A stretch of DNA of 6,854 bases from Thiohalocapsa sp. (GTDB taxonomy: Bacteria > Pseudomonadota > Gammaproteobacteria > Chromatiales > Chromatiaceae), in NCBI RefSeq assembly GCF_019695415.1, contig NZ_JAIFKJ010000478.1, positions 1-6,854 of the forward strand, in the 5' to 3' direction. Positions 5,356 to 6,854 of this stretch are shown here, one piece after another. The notes below the pieces were generated by a model that searched no databases, was not told the DNA's origin, and was given only the letters and a program-made list of their open reading frames with translations. Numbering within the stretch: position 1 is the first letter of the stretch; each line of letters opens with the position of its first letter. The position numbers were made by a program, and so were the translations under genes.

Positions 5356-6653
5356 AGATGCTCAATGGCAAAACGCTGGTTCTCGCAGCGGTCGGCGCAG
5401 CCGCGCTGATCACCGGCTGCGAGGCGCCGCCGCCGGAGGTGGTGCAGAACGGCTACCGCGGTCTCGGCATGCAGACCAACTACAACACCGATCGCCTGCA
5501 GGCGTCGCTGGACGCGAACGTGCCGCCGGAGCCCATTCCGGCAGCCACGCCCGGCGGCCCTAAGGCCAAAGATGTCTATAAGAATGTCCAGGTGTTGGGT
5601 GAGCTGACCGTTGCCGAGTTCAACCGCCTGATGGTTGCGCTCACCAACTGGGTCGCGCCGCAGGAAGGCTGCTACTACTGCCACGTGAACGAAGGCTTTG
5701 AGTACGACGGTATCTATACCAAGGTCGTCTCGCGGCGCATGATCCAGATGACGCAGACCACCAATGCGAATTGGAAGGACCATGTCGCAGACACCGGTGT
5801 GACTTGCTGGACCTGCCACCGCGGCAATCCGGTGCCGGAGTACGTCTGGACCAGCGACCCTGGCCCGGGCCAGCCGTCGATGATCGCCCCCACTGGGCAG
5901 AACGTCGCCGCCAAGTCCGTGGCCTATGCGTCATTGCCCTATGACCCGTTCACGCCCTTCCTGATGCAGGACAATGACGTCCGTGTCATCGGCGAGACCG
6001 TGCTGCCGCAGGGTAACCGCAGCTCCATCAAGCAAGCGGAATGGACCTATGGCCTGATGATGCACATGTCGTCGGCGCTGGGTGTCAATTGCACCTATTG
6101 CCATAACAGCCGTTCGTTCTACTCTTGGGATCAGAGCGCGCCGCAGCGGACCACCGCTTGGTATGCGATCCGGCACGTCCGGGAGATGAACAACGACTAC
6201 GTGGTGCCGCTCTCGGAGATCATTCCAGACAGCCGCAAGGGGCCGCTGGGCGATGTCTACAAGATCTACTGCACCACCTGCCATCAGGGCGCCTATAAGC
6301 CTCTGTATGGCGCAAAGATGCTGAAGGACTACCCGTCCCTGGCGCAACCGTTGCCCGAGGGGGGCCTGGAAGCGGTGAAGGCGGCGAAGGAGGCCGAGGC
6401 CGCCGCGGCAGAGGCACCGGAGCAGCAGGCGAAGGCTGAGCAGGCCGAAGTGCCGGTCCCAGCACCTGCGGAAGCGCAACCGGCGCAGGAAGCCGCGGCT
6501 CCGGCAGCTGAGCCGGCACCGGAAGCGCAGCAGCCCGCCGCGGCCCCGGCGGCGCCTGCAGCGGCTCCTCCGCAGCTGCGCTATCCGCCGCCGAGCATGA
6601 TGCAGTACCCGCCGGCGCCGTTGCAGTACCCGCCGGCTCCAGCCCCGCGCTAG
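5352..6653 (+). CDS. pufC: Reaction-centre tetraheme cytochrome c subunit, with long C-terminal tail
   Basis: PufC sits on the periplasmic face of the reaction centre and reduces the photo-oxidised special pair. The start overlapping the pufM stop (AGGGGG at 5339-5344) gives a lipoprotein signal with lipobox LITGC, predicting a lipid-anchored Cys23. Four CXXCH sites bind heme: residues 107-111, 152-156, 247-251 and 307-311. Spacing against Blastochloris viridis PufC gives Met94, Met130 and Met236 as sixth ligands of hemes 1-3, and His144 as the second His of heme 4. The cytochrome fold ends near residue 335 (KPLYGAKMLKDYPSL). About 98 further residues follow: first Ala/Glu/Lys-rich, then Ala/Pro-rich, ending in three Tyr-Pro-Pro units. 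At 433 residues it is longer than B. viridis PufC (about 356). The tail is probably disordered and has no function I can name. Identity is certain. Confidence 0.97.
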   Translation: MKMLNGKTLVLAAVGAAALITGCEAPPPEVVQNGYRGLGMQTNYNTDRLQASLDANVPPEPIPAATPGGPKAKDVYKNVQVLGELTVAEFNRLMVALTNWVAPQEGCYYCHVNEGFEYDGIYTKVVSRRMIQMTQTTNANWKDHVADTGVTCWTCHRGNPVPEYVWTSDPGPGQPSMIAPTGQNVAAKSVAYASLPYDPFTPFLMQDNDVRVIGETVLPQGNRSSIKQAEWTYGLMMHMSSALGVNCTYCHNSRSFYSWDQSAPQRTTAWYAIRHVREMNNDYVVPLSEIIPDSRKGPLGDVYKIYCTTCHQGAYKPLYGAKMLKDYPSLAQPLPEGGLEAVKAAKEAEAAAAEAPEQQAKAEQAEVPVPAPAEAQPAQEAAAPAAEPAPEAQQPAAAPAAPAAAPPQLRYPPPSMMQYPPAPLQYPPAPAPR

Positions 6654-6682
6654 GACAGCGGGTACGCTCCGGCACAAGACCA

Positions 6683-6712
6683 GGACCTCAGGGGTGACGG
6701 AACACCCGGTCC
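6683..6712 (+). promoter_or_regulatory. Intercistronic hairpin between pufC and the second pufB
   Basis: GGACC (6683-6687) pairs with GGTCC (6708-6712) and GGGTG (6692-6696) pairs with CACCC (6703-6707); the left arm carries a 4-nt bulge and the loop is 6 nt. A competing stem, CCGGT (6706-6710) with ACCGG (6715-6719), shares the right arm, so only one can form. No T-run follows either stem. It may mark an RNA processing point or partial terminator separating the second antenna genes from pufLMC; this role is inferred. Confidence 0.4.
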
Positions 6713-6767
6713 AAACCGGTCGTCGGCATCGCCGCCGGCCACCATTCGACGAACAGAGGTAATACCC

Positions 6768-6854
6768 ATGGCTGATGACAAGAGCTTGAGCGGTCTGACC
6801 GAAGAAGAGGCCCAGGAATTCCATGGCATCTTCGTGCAGAGCATGAGCGGCTTT
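6768..6854 (+). CDS. pufB: Second LH1 antenna beta polypeptide (3'-truncated by window edge)
   Basis: The first 29 codons of a second LH1 beta gene are visible before the window ends. The product matches the first PufB at every residue except position 10 (Leu instead of Ile) and includes His19; the pigment-ligand His would be off-window. Although the protein is nearly the same, 13 of the 29 codons differ in DNA, so this is not a recent copy. AGAGG at 6755-6759, 8 nt before the ATG, is a good ribosome-binding site, and the bases around the start (TACCCATGG here, AACCCATGG at the first copy) are also similar. A pufA-like gene is expected to follow, as in purple sulfur bacteria such as Allochromatium vinosum, where extra pufBA sets lie after pufC. 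Calling it pufB2 follows that convention. Confidence 0.95.
   Translation, partial: MADDKSLSGLTEEEAQEFHGIFVQSMSGF

Noticed and set aside
5931..6824. 297-codon open frame on the - strand opposite the 3' half of pufC and the second pufB start
   Set aside because: It is antisense to pufC. Its Arg/Leu/Cys-rich translation reflects the Ala/Pro repeats on the coding strand.
2948..6854. The two pufB copies as arms of a mobile element or recent duplication
   Set aside because: Silent differences are too many for a recent event. No terminal inverted repeats or transposase are visible, and repeated pufBA sets flanking pufLMC are known in purple sulfur bacteria.

Overview
The window is a GC-rich stretch of a photosynthesis gene cluster from an anoxygenic purple bacterium. 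All recognisable genes lie on the + strand: bchY (5' end missing), bchZ, pufB, pufA, pufL, pufM, pufC, and the start of a second pufB. The type-II reaction centre, the tetraheme cytochrome subunit, and another light-harvesting gene set starting after pufC fit a gammaproteobacterial purple sulfur bacterium of the Chromatiales. This assignment is inference from family resemblance and gene order. No species can be named from the sequence alone.

Layout. Positions 1-2714 encode BchY and BchZ, the two catalytic subunits of chlorophyllide a reductase, with overlapping stop and start codons. Positions 2715-2947 separate bchZ from pufB. This gap holds two GC-rich hairpins and a doubtful 77-codon reading frame where pufQ sits in Rhodobacter. 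Positions 2948-3438 encode the LH1 antenna beta and alpha polypeptides, separated by an unusually long 155-nt spacer. A strong hairpin at 3454-3487 divides the antenna genes from the reaction-centre genes. Positions 3544-6653 encode the L and M subunits and the four-heme cytochrome lipoprotein, which carries a long Ala/Pro/Glu-rich tail. Another hairpin follows, and a second LH1 beta gene runs off the right edge.

How the genes work together. BchY and BchZ (with BchX, not in the window) make the bacteriochlorin ring of bacteriochlorophyll. PufB and PufA bind that pigment in the LH1 ring around the PufL-PufM core. PufC re-reduces the photo-oxidised special pair from the periplasmic side. The head-to-tail packing matches the known bch-puf superoperon arrangement, in which pigment synthesis and pigment-protein synthesis are co-expressed.

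I found no undescribed system here. The points worth a second look are: unusual residues next to the cofactors in PufL (Gln at L104, His at L166), the PufC tail, an LH1 alpha without the usual Arg-Arg pair, the diverged second pufB, and the intercistronic RNA structures.
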